Shown one piece after another: positions 32,814-41,080 of a stretch of 41,834 nucleotides of DNA; position 1 is the stretch's first letter; each line of letters opens with the position of its first letter. The stretch is taken from contig CAIRCM010000142.1 in the NCBI GenBank assembly GCA_903877125.1, positions 1 to 41,834 on the forward strand, written 5' to 3'. Origin of the DNA: an uncultured Acetobacteraceae bacterium (GTDB lineage: Bacteria > Pseudomonadota > Alphaproteobacteria > Acetobacterales > Acetobacteraceae). The position numbers and the translations under genes are program-made. The notes beneath the pieces are model-generated. The model saw only the letters and a program-made list of their open reading frames with translations, was not told the DNA's origin and made no database searches.

Positions 32814-33353
32814 ATGGGGTGGAACGAGGAGATCATCAGCCGTCTGAGAGACCTTTGGGCAGAAGGACACTCGACAGCTGAGATCGGACGCCGGCTTGGC
32901 GTATCGAAGAATGCCATCGTGGGAAAAGCGCACCGGCTCGATCTGCCGGCACGCCCGTCACCCATTCGGCGCGAAGGCAGCGAACCTCTGGCAGATCGTA
33001 AAGTCGCTCAGCCCCGGCGGGTCGAAGGACCGACGCTGCCACCGTTGGCAAGCTCCGGCGGTCCAGCCGAAGAGCCGGCGCCGATGGAGGTCGTAGTGGA
33101 GCCGCCACCACCGCCAATGCCGCCGAAAATTGCCGCGCCCCGCCCAGTGTTGGTCGCGCCGCCACGGCCGCAACCGGTTGCGGCGCCGCGTCCTTACGGC
33201 CGTATCGTGACCTGCTGCTGGCCGATTGGGGAGCCCGGGACGAAGACCTTCCGGTTCTGCGATGATCGTTCGGAGCCCGGCAAACCCTATTGCGAAGACC
33301 ATGCCAAATTGGCCTACGTCAAAGTGCGTGATCGGCGCGAAGACGCGGCCTGA
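32814..33353 (+). CDS. gcrA: GcrA cell-cycle regulator
   Basis: A 179-residue GcrA, an alphaproteobacterial sigma-70 cofactor that reads GANTC methylation and controls cell-cycle genes. The N-terminal DNA-binding helices are W-N-E-E-I-I-S-R-L-R-D-L-W-A-E-G-H-S-T-A-E-I-G-R-R-L-G-V-S-K-N-A-I-V-G-K-A-H-R-L, diagnostic of the family (given here with separators; residues 3-41). A Pro-rich linker spans about 50-120. The C-terminal region has C-C-W-P-I-G-E-P-G and F-C-x-x-x-x-x-x-G-K-P-Y-C-E-D-H. ATG at 32814 fits the domain start. Confidence 0.96.
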   Translation: MGWNEEIISRLRDLWAEGHSTAEIGRRLGVSKNAIVGKAHRLDLPARPSPIRREGSEPLADRKVAQPRRVEGPTLPPLASSGGPAEEPAPMEVVVEPPPPPMPPKIAAPRPVLVAPPRPQPVAAPRPYGRIVTCCWPIGEPGTKTFRFCDDRSEPGKPYCEDHAKLAYVKVRDRREDAA

Positions 33354-33386
33354 GTTCCGACGATCTCCCCCATATTGCACCTTGCA

Positions 33387-33417
33387 GGCAGGCGGCGTAT
33401 GCGTCCGCCGCCTTGCC
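33387..33417 (+). terminator. Hairpin after gcrA
   Basis: A GC-rich stem, GGCGGCG (33391-33397) with CGCCGCC (33406-33412), is extended by GGCA/TGCC with one bulged T. The loop is 8 bases. A TTTTT run starts about 15 bases later. It probably ends gcrA transcription or forms part of the kup leader. Confidence 0.6.
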
Positions 33418-33446
33418 ACAAGGTTGCCGTATTTTTAGGAGATCGC

Positions 33447-33491
33447 ATGGCTGACGTCATCGCAGAGACAGCCGTACGGGTACGCGGGTGA
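33447..33491 (+). CDS. 14-codon leader ORF overlapping kup
   Basis: ATG at 33447 is preceded by a strong TAGGAG site and encodes [14 protein letters not shown] then TGA. The stop overlaps the kup GTG start as GTGA. kup itself has no visible ribosome-binding site, so its translation may depend on this short ORF. Alternatives are a chance ORF or a frameshift that detached the true kup N-terminus. No regulatory codon run is seen. Confidence 0.5.
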   Translation: MADVIAETAVRVRG

Positions 33492-35377
33492 GCGACGTGC
33501 CGGCGGTTAGCCATCAAGGCACAGGAAAACTCTCGGTTGGCATGCTGCTGGGAGTTTTGGGTGTCGTCTACGGCGACATCGGCACCAGCCCACTCTACGC
33601 GTTCAAGGCAAGCCTCGATCTTTTCAAAGGCGTTGCCATCACGAACGTGGAAGTCCTGGGTATTCTGTCGCTGATCTTCTGGGCCTTGGCGCTGATTGTC
33701 ACCATCAAATACGTGATGCTGGTCATGAGTGCCGACAACCGCGGTGAAGGTGGCATTCTCGCCCTGATGGCGCTGGCGCAGCGGGTCGCGACCGGCACCG
33801 CAATGCGGCAGGCCCTGGCGCTCGTGGGTATCGCCGGCGCCTGCCTGTTCTTCGGCGACGGCATCATCACACCTGCCATTTCCGTGCTTTCCGCGGTCGA
33901 GGGGTTGGAGGTCTCCGCACCGGACCTGAAAGAGGTCGTACTGCCCCTGAGTGTCGCGATCATCGTTTTGTTGTTCGCAATGCAATACCGCGGTACCCAT
34001 TCGGTTGGCCGGGTGTTCGGGCCGGTGATGACGGTATGGTTCCTGATCATCGGCGTCTTGGGATTGCTCGAGGTCGTGCGATATCCCTACGTGCTGATGG
34101 CGATCTCACCTACTTATGCCGTCGCGTTGTGCATCCAATACAAGGGCCTGTCCTTCATCGTGCTCGGCGCCGTCGTGCTGTGCGTGACAGGGGCGGAGGC
34201 GCTCTACGCCGACATGGGCCACTTCGGGGCCAAACCCATCCGCTACGCCTGGATCGGTCTGGTGCTGCCCTGTCTGGTGCTGAATTATTTCGGCCAGGGC
34301 GCATTGGTCCTCCACGATCCCGGAGCCGCCGAGAATCCGTTCTTTCTGCTCGGCCCCGCCTGGACGCGCTACCCGATGGTGGCGCTGGCGACCGTTGCCA
34401 CGGTGATCGCCAGCCAGGCGGTCATTTCAGGCGCATACTCGATGACACGCCAATGCATGCAGTTGGGCTTTTTGCCCCGTATGACGGTGCGCCACACCTC
34501 GACGACCGAGGAAGGGCAGATCTACGTCCCGCAGGTCAATAGCGCATTGCTGGTCGGCGTGGTGATCCTGGTGCTGGCGTTCAAGACGTCGGACAATCTC
34601 GCCTCGGCTTACGGCATCGCGGTGACCGGCACGTTCATCTGCACCGCGGTGCTGGCGATGGTCGTTTTCCGCCGACAGTTTCACTGGTCCCGTCTCGCCG
34701 CCGTCGCGGTGTTCGGCAGCTACTTCGTCATCGACGGCGTCTTCTTTTCCGCCAATACGCTGAAAGTGGTGGAGGGTGGTTGGGTACCGCTGGCGCTGGG
34801 CATTTTCCTGACCGTTCTGATGACATCGTGGAAGCGCGGTCGCGACCTGATGTTGGCCCGCTGGCAGCAGGACAGCATGCCTTTGGCGCCGTTTCTGGCG
34901 CGCCTGCCGCAGTCCCGTACGGTGCGGGTGCCGGGGCTGGCGATCTTTCTAACCGGCAACCCCGATTACGTTCCGACGTCGCTGCTGCATAACCTCAAGC
35001 ACAATAAAGTACTGCATGAGAAAGTGCTCTTCGTGACGGTGCAGAACGAGGACGTCCCGGAAATCCTCCCTGCCCGGCGGGCGACGGTTTCGGAACTGGC
35101 GCCGGGCGTAAACCGGGTCGTCCTACGCTACGGGTTCATGGAAAGCCCCAACATCCCGAGGGAATTGGAGGAGCTGGGGGCGAGTATCGGCTTCGATCCG
35201 ATGCAGGCGAGCTATTTCCTGGGGCGGGAAGTCATTGTCCCCGCCATGGCACCGAAGATGCCCTGGTGGCGGTTATGGCTGTTCCTGGTCATGGCCCGCA
35301 ACGCCGTGCCAGCCACCGAGTTCTTCCGTATCCCCAGCGACCGCGTGGTGGAACTGGGGGTACGGGTAGCGATCTGA
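33488..35377 (+). CDS. kup: KUP-family potassium transporter
   Basis: A 629-residue inner-membrane potassium uptake protein, probably a proton symporter. The N-terminal [15 protein letters not shown] is the KUP signature. [30 protein letters not shown] and [10 protein letters not shown] follow, over about 12 membrane segments. The cytoplasmic C-terminal part (about 450-629) has [10 protein letters not shown]. Start GTG at 33488 is weak and coupled to a 14-codon ORF; the first membrane helix begins about 15 residues later, so the N-terminus is adequate. Confidence 0.95.
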   Translation: MSDVPAVSHQGTGKLSVGMLLGVLGVVYGDIGTSPLYAFKASLDLFKGVAITNVEVLGILSLIFWALALIVTIKYVMLVMSADNRGEGGILALMALAQRVATGTAMRQALALVGIAGACLFFGDGIITPAISVLSAVEGLEVSAPDLKEVVLPLSVAIIVLLFAMQYRGTHSVGRVFGPVMTVWFLIIGVLGLLEVVRYPYVLMAISPTYAVALCIQYKGLSFIVLGAVVLCVTGAEALYADMGHFGAKPIRYAWIGLVLPCLVLNYFGQGALVLHDPGAAENPFFLLGPAWTRYPMVALATVATVIASQAVISGAYSMTRQCMQLGFLPRMTVRHTSTTEEGQIYVPQVNSALLVGVVILVLAFKTSDNLASAYGIAVTGTFICTAVLAMVVFRRQFHWSRLAAVAVFGSYFVIDGVFFSANTLKVVEGGWVPLALGIFLTVLMTSWKRGRDLMLARWQQDSMPLAPFLARLPQSRTVRVPGLAIFLTGNPDYVPTSLLHNLKHNKVLHEKVLFVTVQNEDVPEILPARRATVSELAPGVNRVVLRYGFMESPNIPRELEELGASIGFDPMQASYFLGREVIVPAMAPKMPWWRLWLFLVMARNAVPATEFFRIPSDRVVELGVRVAI

Positions 35378-35389
35378 CCAACCCGGCGG

Positions 35390-35542
35390 TCAGTGCAGCG
35401 GCGGACCGGCAATCCAGACCGACACGACGGCGGACAGCAGGAACAGAACAACCGCCACGGCGAGCGGCATCACGTGGCCGTTCGACGGTTCGGTGATCTC
35501 GATCGTCGGATGGCAGTCTTCGGGCAATATGGCGGTGGTCAT
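35390..35542 (-). CDS. Small single-span membrane protein, 50 residues
   Basis: I do not recognise this protein. It reads MTTAILPEDCHPTIEITEP, then S-N-G-H-V-M, one hydrophobic helix (P-L-A-V-A-V-V-L-F-L-L-S-A-V-V-S-V-W-I-A-G, residues 26-46) and a short tail P-P-L-H. The ATG at 35542 has GGAG 8 bases upstream on the minus strand. An FNR/FixK-type box lies 57-70 bases upstream with a -10-like TTGAAT (35576-35571), placing the box near -41.5. That makes a real, oxygen-regulated gene likely. It could be a small subunit of a membrane complex; that is speculation. Confidence 0.65.
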   Translation of the reverse strand: MTTAILPEDCHPTIEITEPSNGHVMPLAVAVVLFLLSAVVSVWIAGPPLH

Positions 35543-35875
35543 GGGGACACTCCAGAGTTGGTGCGGGGCGATTCAATCCCGCATGGCGGGTCCGCGCGTT
35601 GATTTGAGTCAAAGCAACCGGAAACGTTTCAATCCACCACCGCACGATGGCCGGGCCGGACCGTGACTTGATCCGACCGAAATTGCCGAGCCTCGGTTTG
35701 CGGCGAAATTCTCGCAAAGTTGTTCGGGCGCCACTCGGCATGGACACGAATTTAGTTGAATACCGCTTCGTTTCGGGACACGTTCAGCCCAGGGGAAGAA
35801 TCGGAAACCCGGGTCGCCGGCAGTTGGGGACTCCGAATTGGCAGGATGCCGGTCCAATCGAAAGGTACAATCAAC
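35543..35875. other. 333-base region without a confident gene
   Basis: This stretch between the divergent small membrane protein and marR holds the FNR/FixK-like box at 35599-35612 and presumably both promoters. The right half can be read as an N-terminal extension of MarR from a TTG at 35756, or from an ATG at 35846, but these residues do not look conserved. I see no hairpin or RNA gene. Confidence 0.5.
35599..35612. promoter_or_regulatory. FNR/FixK-type box
   Basis: TTGATTTGAGTCAA matches the anaerobox TTGAT-N4-ATCAA at nine of ten positions. Its centre is 41-42 bases from a start point predicted from TTGAAT (35576-35571) on the minus strand, the classical class II activator spacing, pointing to the 50-residue membrane protein gene. 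Confidence 0.7.
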
Positions 35876-36268
35876 ATGAGTGGCAGTGACGAGACTGAAA
35901 ATCTGGTTGGCACGTTGCGTGGCACGGTGGTTGCGCTTGTTCGGCGTGATGGCCCCGATCTGTCCGCTCGCCAACTCGCGGTACTGTTGACCTGCTATCT
36001 GGAATCCGACGCACAGACCGTACGAGGCTTGGCGGGGGTCTTGGATGTTTCCAAACCGGCAATCACCCGGGCGCTGGACCGTCTGGCGGAGTTCGATCTG
36101 GTCCGCCGTAAGACCGATCCTGCCGATCGCCGCAGTGTTCTGGTACAGCGTACACCCAAGGGTACGTCGTTCATTCGCGATCTGCGCGGCATCATGAAGG
36201 AGGCCGCAAAGGCAAAGCCGTCTGGCGAAGCTGGTCCCCGCAAAAAGGCACCTCGCGCGACCAGGTAA
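35876..36268 (+). CDS. MarR-family transcriptional regulator
   Basis: A 130-residue winged-helix regulator. L-S-A-R-Q-L-A-V-L-L-T-C-Y leads to the helix-turn-helix T-V-R-G-L-A-G-V-L-D-V-S-K-P-A-I-T-R-A-L-D-R-L and the wing V-R-R-K-T-D-P-A-D-R-R-S-V-L-V, typical MarR (D-x-R-D/R-x-x) wing residues. A basic Lys/Arg/Pro tail follows. ATG at 35876 is chosen for domain fit; AAAGG lies 11 bases upstream. It is followed after 4 bases by msrC, so it may sense oxidative or electrophilic stress and control that gene. Confidence 0.88.
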   Translation: MSGSDETENLVGTLRGTVVALVRRDGPDLSARQLAVLLTCYLESDAQTVRGLAGVLDVSKPAITRALDRLAEFDLVRRKTDPADRRSVLVQRTPKGTSFIRDLRGIMKEAAKAKPSGEAGPRKKAPRATR

Positions 36269-36272
36269 CACC

Positions 36273-36782
36273 ATGCACGATGCAACGCACGCCGCGCCCT
36301 GGTCCGCGGGACATGGGGCGACGGAGGATAAAGCGCGCCTCTATCGCGATCTTGCTCAGGAGTTGGAAGCACTCCTCGCTGGGGAAACCGATCCGATCGC
36401 CAACGCCGCGAACGCCGCCGCCGCGATATACCACAGCCTGCCAACCCTGAACTGGGCTGGCTTCTACTTCGTGCGAGGCGAGCAGCTTGTTCTGGGTCCA
36501 TTTCAGGGCAAGCCGGCCTGCGTGCGTATCCCGATTGGCCGGGGCGTATGCGGCACCGCAGCAGGGGATCGACGGTCGATCCTGGTACCGGACGTCGACG
36601 CGTTCCCTGGTCATATCGCCTGCGATTCGGCGTCGCGCTCCGAACTGGTGATCCCGCTGCTGGATGGCGGCCAATTGCTGGGTGTTCTGGATATGGACAG
36701 CCCGGAACTGAACCGTTTCGATGGCGATGATCAAGTGGGGTGCGAGGCGTTGGCCGCGATCGTGGTTCGGCATTTGCGCTGA
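36273..36782 (+). CDS. msrC: Free methionine-(R)-sulfoxide reductase (GAF domain)
   Basis: A 169-residue single GAF-domain enzyme that reduces free methionine-R-sulfoxide. It has L-N-W-A-G-F-Y-F, L-G-P-F-Q-G-K-P-A-C-V-R-I-P, G-R-G-V-C-G-T-A and D-V-D-A-F-P-G-H-I-A-C-D-S-A-S-R-S-E. The cysteines Cys83, Cys93 and Cys117 line up with the catalytic and resolving trio of E. coli fRMsr (84, 94, 118). It is cotranscribed with the MarR regulator and acts in repair after oxidative stress. Confidence 0.94.
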   Translation: MHDATHAAPWSAGHGATEDKARLYRDLAQELEALLAGETDPIANAANAAAAIYHSLPTLNWAGFYFVRGEQLVLGPFQGKPACVRIPIGRGVCGTAAGDRRSILVPDVDAFPGHIACDSASRSELVIPLLDGGQLLGVLDMDSPELNRFDGDDQVGCEALAAIVVRHLR

Positions 36783-36838
36783 TCCGTGCTTAATCTGCGG
36801 CGCCGCCGATCCGCGGTCTTGTTTTAGGGAGATCCAAT

Positions 36839-37162
36839 ATGCTCGTCGACCACCGCACGTACACCGTGAAGCCGGGTACCATGGCCAAACAGATGGCACT
36901 GTATCAGGAATATGGCCTGAAGGCTCAAAAGCGGCACCTTGGCGAACCGCTCGCCTACCTGATCACGGAATCCGGCGAGGTGAACACCTACATCCATATC
37001 TGGGTTTACAAGGACGCCGCGGACCGCGCCGCGAAGCGGGCCGCGATGCAGGCGGATCCGGAATGGCAGGTGTTCATGCAAAAGAACGCCGAGGCCGGCT
37101 ACCTGATCGCCCAGCGCAATAATCTGATGAACGACGTTCCGTTCGCGCCGATCGTTCGCTGA
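36839..37162 (+). CDS. NIPSNAP family protein
   Basis: A 107-residue ferredoxin-like alpha/beta-barrel protein. M-L-V-D-H-R-T-Y-T-V-K-P-G-T is the family start, and Y-I-H-I-W-V-Y-K-D-A-A-D-R-A-A-K-R and D-P-E-W-Q-V-F are conserved NIPSNAP blocks. Bacterial members are small, cytoplasmic and of unknown function. ATG at 36839 has GGGAG upstream. It lies 56 bases after msrC and ends at a terminator shared with yggS. Confidence 0.9.
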   Translation: MLVDHRTYTVKPGTMAKQMALYQEYGLKAQKRHLGEPLAYLITESGEVNTYIHIWVYKDAADRAAKRAAMQADPEWQVFMQKNAEAGYLIAQRNNLMNDVPFAPIVR

Positions 37163-37170
37163 TCATGCAC

Positions 37171-37204
37171 GCGACATGGCTGGGAACCTGCCCAGTCATG
37201 TCGC
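37171..37204. terminator. Bidirectional terminator between NIPSNAP gene and yggS
   Basis: An inverted repeat with arms GCGACATG-x-CTGGG and CCCAG-x-CATGTCGC (one internal mismatch) and a 6-base loop lies in the 51-base gap between convergent genes. It has no T-run. Confidence 0.78.
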
Positions 37205-37213
37205 AATGCGCGT

Positions 37214-37879
37214 TCATCGCGATCCGAAAATCGCGCTGCCGACCCTGACCCAGGTCGCCCCTGCGGCGATGGCGATTTCGAAATCCGCCGACATGCCCAT
37301 CGATAGCGTTGCCAGCCCATGTTTCGCGGCACGGTTTGCCAGCCAATCGAAGTGCGGACGGGGGTCTTCCCCGTGCGGCGGCACGCACATCAGACCCGCA
37401 AGCAAATCGCCGAAACGCCCCTTGCAGTCGCCGATGAACCCATCGGCATCGTCGCGGGAAACGCCGGATTTCTGAGGCTCCGAGCCGGTATTCACCTCGA
37501 TCAGCAGTTTGGGCCGGCGACCTTCCTTTTGCATCGCCGCCGCCAGTGCATCGGCCAGACGCGGGCGGTCGAGCGTTTCGATGACGTCGGCCACACGCAC
37601 CGCGTCACGGGCCTTGTTGGTCTGCAGCCCGCCAATGATATGAAGATTGAAGCTGTGCGCGGCGCGTAAGGGCGGGAACTTGGTTTCAGCTTCCTGCACC
37701 CGGTTTTCGCCGAATACCGTTTGCCCGGCGGCCAGTGCGGCGAGCACGGCGTCCTGAGGCTTGGTCTTCGACACCGCGACCAGGGTCACCGCGTCCGGCT
37801 GCCGCCCCGCGGCGATTGCGGCGTTGGCGATACGGTCGCGGATGCGTCGGATGTTTTCGGCGATATCGGGCGTATCCAT
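37214..37879 (-). CDS. yggS: YggS/PROSC family PLP-homeostasis protein
   Basis: A 221-residue PLP-binding protein that buffers cytoplasmic pyridoxal phosphate. The PLP lysine is Lys38 in L-V-A-V-S-K-T-K-P. F-G-E-N-R-V-Q-E-A, L-L-I-E-V-N-T-G-S-E-P-Q-K-S-G, L-S-M-G-M-S-A-D-F-E and V-R-V-G-S-A-I-F-G are family motifs. The common W-H-x-I-G-x-L-Q-x-N-K reads H-I-I-G-G-L-Q-T-N-K here, without the Trp. It follows the DUF6165 gene by 3 bases. Confidence 0.95.
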   Translation of the reverse strand: MDTPDIAENIRRIRDRIANAAIAAGRQPDAVTLVAVSKTKPQDAVLAALAAGQTVFGENRVQEAETKFPPLRAAHSFNLHIIGGLQTNKARDAVRVADVIETLDRPRLADALAAAMQKEGRRPKLLIEVNTGSEPQKSGVSRDDADGFIGDCKGRFGDLLAGLMCVPPHGEDPRPHFDWLANRAAKHGLATLSMGMSADFEIAIAAGATWVRVGSAIFGSR

Positions 37880-37882
37880 GGC

Positions 37883-38272
37883 TTATTCATACCGCGCGTA
37901 TTGTTTTTCTTCCACTAGCACGGAGCCGAGCAGGTCGTTGATCGCCCGTTTGATGCGGGCGCGATGGTCGTTTTCATGGTAGACGGAACGTGCCAGAGCA
38001 ACGAAAGCATCGTCGAAATCCTGGGCGGCCTCCTTTTCGCGGATACGATCCTCGATGTCCCAGAGACGCTGGTTCACCTCGGTCAGAGCGGCGCGCTCGG
38101 CGGCGATGCGTTCGGCAACGGGGGTGAGCACGGCAATCAGCGCCGCCCTTTCCCGTTCGGCGTTCGCGATGGCCTCAGGGGAACGGAGACGGGCACATTT
38201 AATCTCGAGGATCGAGACCTTGTCGGCCAGCTCGCCCCAGGAAACAGGGATCATTGGTGATTCGGCGGTCAT
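37883..38272 (-). CDS. DUF6165 family protein
   Basis: A 129-residue protein with no known function. It begins T-A-E-S-P-M-I-P-V-S-W-G-E-L-A-D-K-V-S-I-L-E-I-K and is otherwise mostly helical (E-R-E-R-A-A-L-I-A-V, R-L-W-D-I-E-D-R-I-R-E-K-E-A), ending K-R-A-I-N-D-L-L-G-S with E-K-Q-Y. The motifs match what I recall of DUF6165. ATG at 38272 is chosen; an ATG nine bases upstream (38281) is equally possible. It lies immediately before yggS and is likely cotranscribed. Confidence 0.82.
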   Translation of the reverse strand: MTAESPMIPVSWGELADKVSILEIKCARLRSPEAIANAERERAALIAVLTPVAERIAAERAALTEVNQRLWDIEDRIREKEAAQDFDDAFVALARSVYHENDHRARIKRAINDLLGSVLVEEKQYARYE

Positions 38273-38331
38273 GCCCCGCATTATGCCGCGATGCTGGGGG
38301 GAATGACCACCGAAGCCGGCGGGCGGGCCGG

Positions 38332-39393
38332 TTAGGACACGACGATCGGGCCGGTGACCAGCGCGCCCGAGGTCGCCCCGCCGCCGGCCTGCGCCAGTAG
38401 CCAGAGATAGTACGTCCCGGCCGTCGCCGGAGCATTGAACCATTGCCCCCAGCCGTTGGTCACGCCATCGGCACCACCGCCGATCAGTCCGGATGTCGGC
38501 ATCGTCGTGTTGCTCGCAGACCAGGCGAACGCGCCGCCCGTCACCGCGGTCGGGGCGGCCACGGCGATCAGATTCGCACCGCCATTCGGGGCGATGGCGG
38601 CGCCATGGGTCTGGGTGCTCGCGGGGACCCAGCCGCCAGGCGCAACCGTCGCGCCCCAGGTCGAGGCAGTGGTGCTCGCGGACCAGGCGCTCGGGCTGGC
38701 GGCGGCATTGGTTGCCTGCGCCTGGACGTCGTATGCAGTACCGCCATTCAGGCCGGTGATCGTGGCGGGGCTGGAAACACCGGTGACAGTCGTCCACGTG
38801 CCGGCGCCCGAGGGGCTGTAGCGGAGATTATAGCCGGTTGCCGCACCATGCGTGCTGTCAGCGGACGGCGCGGTCCATGCGACCGCCAACTTGGTGACCG
38901 TACCATCGGCCACCGGGGCCACGCTGACGATCGAGGGCACGTTCGGTGCGAAGGGGCCCGGGATTGCAGTCGCAAGTGTCGCGGTCGCCGACCAGGGGCC
39001 AGGGCCCGTCGCATTTATGCTTTCGACCCGCACGTCGTAAGCCGATCCAGCGGTGAGGCCGGTGATATTGAACGGGCTCGTGGCACCCGGCACGGTCGTC
39101 CAGGTGGCCGTACCGGCAGGGCTGAAGGCCAGATTGTAGGATGTCGCGACGCCCTGGCTGGCGCTTGCCGCCGGCGCCGACCAGGTGGCGATCAGCACAC
39201 CGGACGCACCCTGCGCCAGGGATAGGCCGACCGGCGTACCCGGCAGCGGCAACGTCATGCTGCGTGCCAGACCGGGTGAGCTTCGATTGAGTTCCGGCCA
39301 GTTTGTTCGGGGTGTGGCGGCGTTCGGATGGCCGAACGTGTGGATCGCGGCCATACGCGGGTTGCTGGTGGCCTGGGCGGGCGATTTTGTCAT
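38332..39393 (-). CDS. Fibronectin type III repeat protein
   Basis: A 353-residue protein. Residues 1-48 are a non-hydrophobic head (F-G-H-P-N-A-A-T-P-R-T-N-W-P-E-L-N). Two fibronectin type III domains follow at about 50-145 and 148-245, each with W-x-A-P, Y-N-L-x-x-S-P-x-G, W-T-T-V and I-T-G-L-x-x-G-x-A-Y-D-V. The last 100 residues are Gly/Ala/Thr-rich and beta-like, ending G-P-I-V-V-S. There is no signal peptide, so export, if any, is by another route. Such domains occur in surface and phage-structural proteins; no phage genes are nearby. A leader hairpin covers its ribosome-binding site. Confidence 0.8.
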   Translation of the reverse strand: MTKSPAQATSNPRMAAIHTFGHPNAATPRTNWPELNRSSPGLARSMTLPLPGTPVGLSLAQGASGVLIATWSAPAASASQGVATSYNLAFSPAGTATWTTVPGATSPFNITGLTAGSAYDVRVESINATGPGPWSATATLATAIPGPFAPNVPSIVSVAPVADGTVTKLAVAWTAPSADSTHGAATGYNLRYSPSGAGTWTTVTGVSSPATITGLNGGTAYDVQAQATNAAASPSAWSASTTASTWGATVAPGGWVPASTQTHGAAIAPNGGANLIAVAAPTAVTGGAFAWSASNTTMPTSGLIGGGADGVTNGWGQWFNAPATAGTYYLWLLAQAGGGATSGALVTGPIVVS

Positions 39394-39402
39394 TGTGCGA
39401 GC

Positions 39403-39428
39403 AGCTCCTGTTAGTACGGTTAGGAGCT
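39403..39428 (-). promoter_or_regulatory. Hairpin sequestering the ribosome-binding site of the FnIII gene
   Basis: On the minus strand AGCTCCT (39428-39422) can pair perfectly with AGGAGCT (39409-39403) across a 12-base loop. The second arm contains the AGGAG ribosome-binding site, 9-10 bases before the ATG at 39393. Upstream to about 39480 the DNA is unusually AT-rich for this window. Closed, the hairpin would block translation, so control by temperature, a ligand or a small RNA is possible. Confidence 0.6.
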
Positions 39429-39553
39429 AATCAAGTCGGTTTTTCGCGCCAATAGTTATTTAATTTAACATATACGAAAACCCGCCTTCGACTGCCCACT
39501 GTTGCCGGAATGCGACACAGGGCTAGATTGCCCGGCCGCAGGGAGCACACAGG

Positions 39554-40015
39554 ATGAGCGACGATATCCGTCCGCATGAGATCGCGGTCGCTTTGCCGGA
39601 TCGCACCGACGCCGGCGTGTATTTCATCGGCCGCATCCGCACGCCGTGGAAAACCCGCGACGACTGCCCCAGGCGGGTCGATCCGGATGGCCCGATCTGC
39701 CGCATCGAGATCGATCCCCGTTGGGCCGAGGCCTTACGCGGGTTGGAAGCGCCGGCCGAGGTGCAGGTGCTCTACTGGATGCACCAGGCGCGCCGCGACC
39801 TGGTGGTGCAGGCGCCGCGCCGGCGGGGGGTCATCGCCGGTACATTCGCGCTGCGCTCACCGGTGCGGCCCAACCCGATCGCGTCTTCGATGGTCGCGCT
39901 CGTCGGGGTCGACGGCGCGACGGTTCTGGTGCGCGGCATGGACTGCGTGGACGGCACGCCGCTGATCGACCTGAAGCCGGCGCCGTCGAAGGCCGGGGCA
40001 CTGGCGCATTCGTAG
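39554..40015 (+). CDS. trmO: tRNA methyltransferase TrmO family (TsaA/UPF0066)
   Basis: A 153-residue single beta-barrel protein of the TrmO family, which methylates t6A37 of tRNA using SAM. I-G-R-I-R-T-P-W-K opens the domain. V-L-Y-W-M-H-Q-A-R-R-D-L is the mid motif (usually Y-W-x-H). F-A-L-R-S-P-V-R-P-N-P-I is the conserved R-S-P-x-R-P-N-P active-site segment. The C-terminal part is shorter than in E. coli TrmO, as in many alphaproteobacteria. It converges with hemF, with a 5-base gap. Confidence 0.9.
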   Translation: MSDDIRPHEIAVALPDRTDAGVYFIGRIRTPWKTRDDCPRRVDPDGPICRIEIDPRWAEALRGLEAPAEVQVLYWMHQARRDLVVQAPRRRGVIAGTFALRSPVRPNPIASSMVALVGVDGATVLVRGMDCVDGTPLIDLKPAPSKAGALAHS

Positions 40016-40020
40016 CGCGT

Positions 40021-40890
40021 TCAGGCCCACTTCACCTCGGGCGGCAGGCTCATGAGGATCGCGTCGACATTGCCGCCGGTTTTCAGGCCGAACAGGGTGC
40101 CGCGGTCGTGGATCAGGTTGAACTCCACATAACGGCCGCGCCGGATCAGTTGGTGTTCGCGTTCTTCGGGCGTCCAGGGTTCATCCATGCGGCGGCGGAC
40201 GATCGCGGGATAGGCGGTCAGGAAGGCCTCACCCACATCACGGACAAAATCGAAGTCCCGTTCAGCCGAGCCGGTATCCAGGCGGTCGAAGAAGATGCCG
40301 CCGGCGCCACGCGGCTCATTGCGATGCGGCAGGAAGAAGTAGCGGTCGCACCACGCCTTGAAATCGGGGTAGTAGGATGGATCGTGCCGATCGCAGGCGG
40401 CTTTGAACGCAGCGTGGAAGCTGATGGCGTCCTCCTTTGCCTCGGGCGCGTCGAGGCGCATGGGCGTCAGATCGCCGCCCCCGCCGAACCAGCCTTTGGT
40501 GGTGATCAGCATCCTGGTGTTGAAATGCGCCGCCGGGACCCGGGGGCTGCGCATATGCGCCACGAGGCTGATGCCGCTGGCCCAGAATCTTGGGTCCTGT
40601 TCGGCGCCGGGAATCTGGGATCGGAAATCGGGGCTGAACTCGCCGGATACGGTCGACACGTTGACGCCGACCTTTTCGAAGACGCGCCCTTTCATCACGC
40701 TCATGACCCCGCCGCCGCCGTCCGATCCGTCGTCGGTCGGGCGTTGCCATGCTGTGCGTTCGAACCGGCCGCTGCCGTCGATATCCTCGAACGCAGCGCA
40801 GATTCGGTCGCGCAGAGTCTCGAACCAGGTGCGAGCCTGCACCTTCAATGCAACATGGGTGGGCGGAGTAGCTGAATCGGACGATTTCAC
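40021..40890 (-). CDS. hemF: Oxygen-dependent coproporphyrinogen III oxidase
   Basis: A 289-residue enzyme of haem synthesis that converts coproporphyrinogen III to protoporphyrinogen IX using oxygen. Conserved blocks are [64 protein letters not shown] (given with separators; about residues 245-285). The start is a GTG at 40890 with AGGAA about 15 bases away, so the exact start is not firm. It is divergent from petAB, and both supply the respiratory cytochromes. Confidence 0.95.
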   Translation of the reverse strand: MKSSDSATPPTHVALKVQARTWFETLRDRICAAFEDIDGSGRFERTAWQRPTDDGSDGGGGVMSVMKGRVFEKVGVNVSTVSGEFSPDFRSQIPGAEQDPRFWASGISLVAHMRSPRVPAAHFNTRMLITTKGWFGGGGDLTPMRLDAPEAKEDAISFHAAFKAACDRHDPSYYPDFKAWCDRYFFLPHRNEPRGAGGIFFDRLDTGSAERDFDFVRDVGEAFLTAYPAIVRRRMDEPWTPEEREHQLIRRGRYVEFNLIHDRGTLFGLKTGGNVDAILMSLPPEVKWA

Positions 40891-40961
40891 GGTGATGGAT
40901 ACTTGTTCCTGGGGCCGAGGCAGAGTAGCCCATGGCCATCATGTTCGGGAGGGGTCTGTTG

Positions 40962-40980
40962 CGGGCACAGCGTGTGCCCG
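40962..40980. repeat. Inverted repeat in the hemF/petA intergenic region
   Basis: CGGGCACA-GCG-TGTGCCCG is a perfect 8-bp inverted repeat with a 3-base centre. It lies 72 bases before hemF and 100 before petA in the 190-base divergent gap. It could be an operator for a regulator of both transcripts. No known motif is recognised. Confidence 0.45.
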
Positions 40981-41080
40981 GTAGAACCCACCCGGTAACT
41001 TAGAGTGTACGGGCTGGCCAGACGGTTGGCTCGGGGTTAGACGCGCGCTGCTTCTGACCGAACGGACCACAGAGGGGAAG

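Noticed and set aside
35756-35875. N-terminal extension of the MarR protein from a TTG start
   Set aside because: The 40 extra residues are not MarR-like and the gene has a good internal ATG at the domain start. They more likely overlap promoter DNA.
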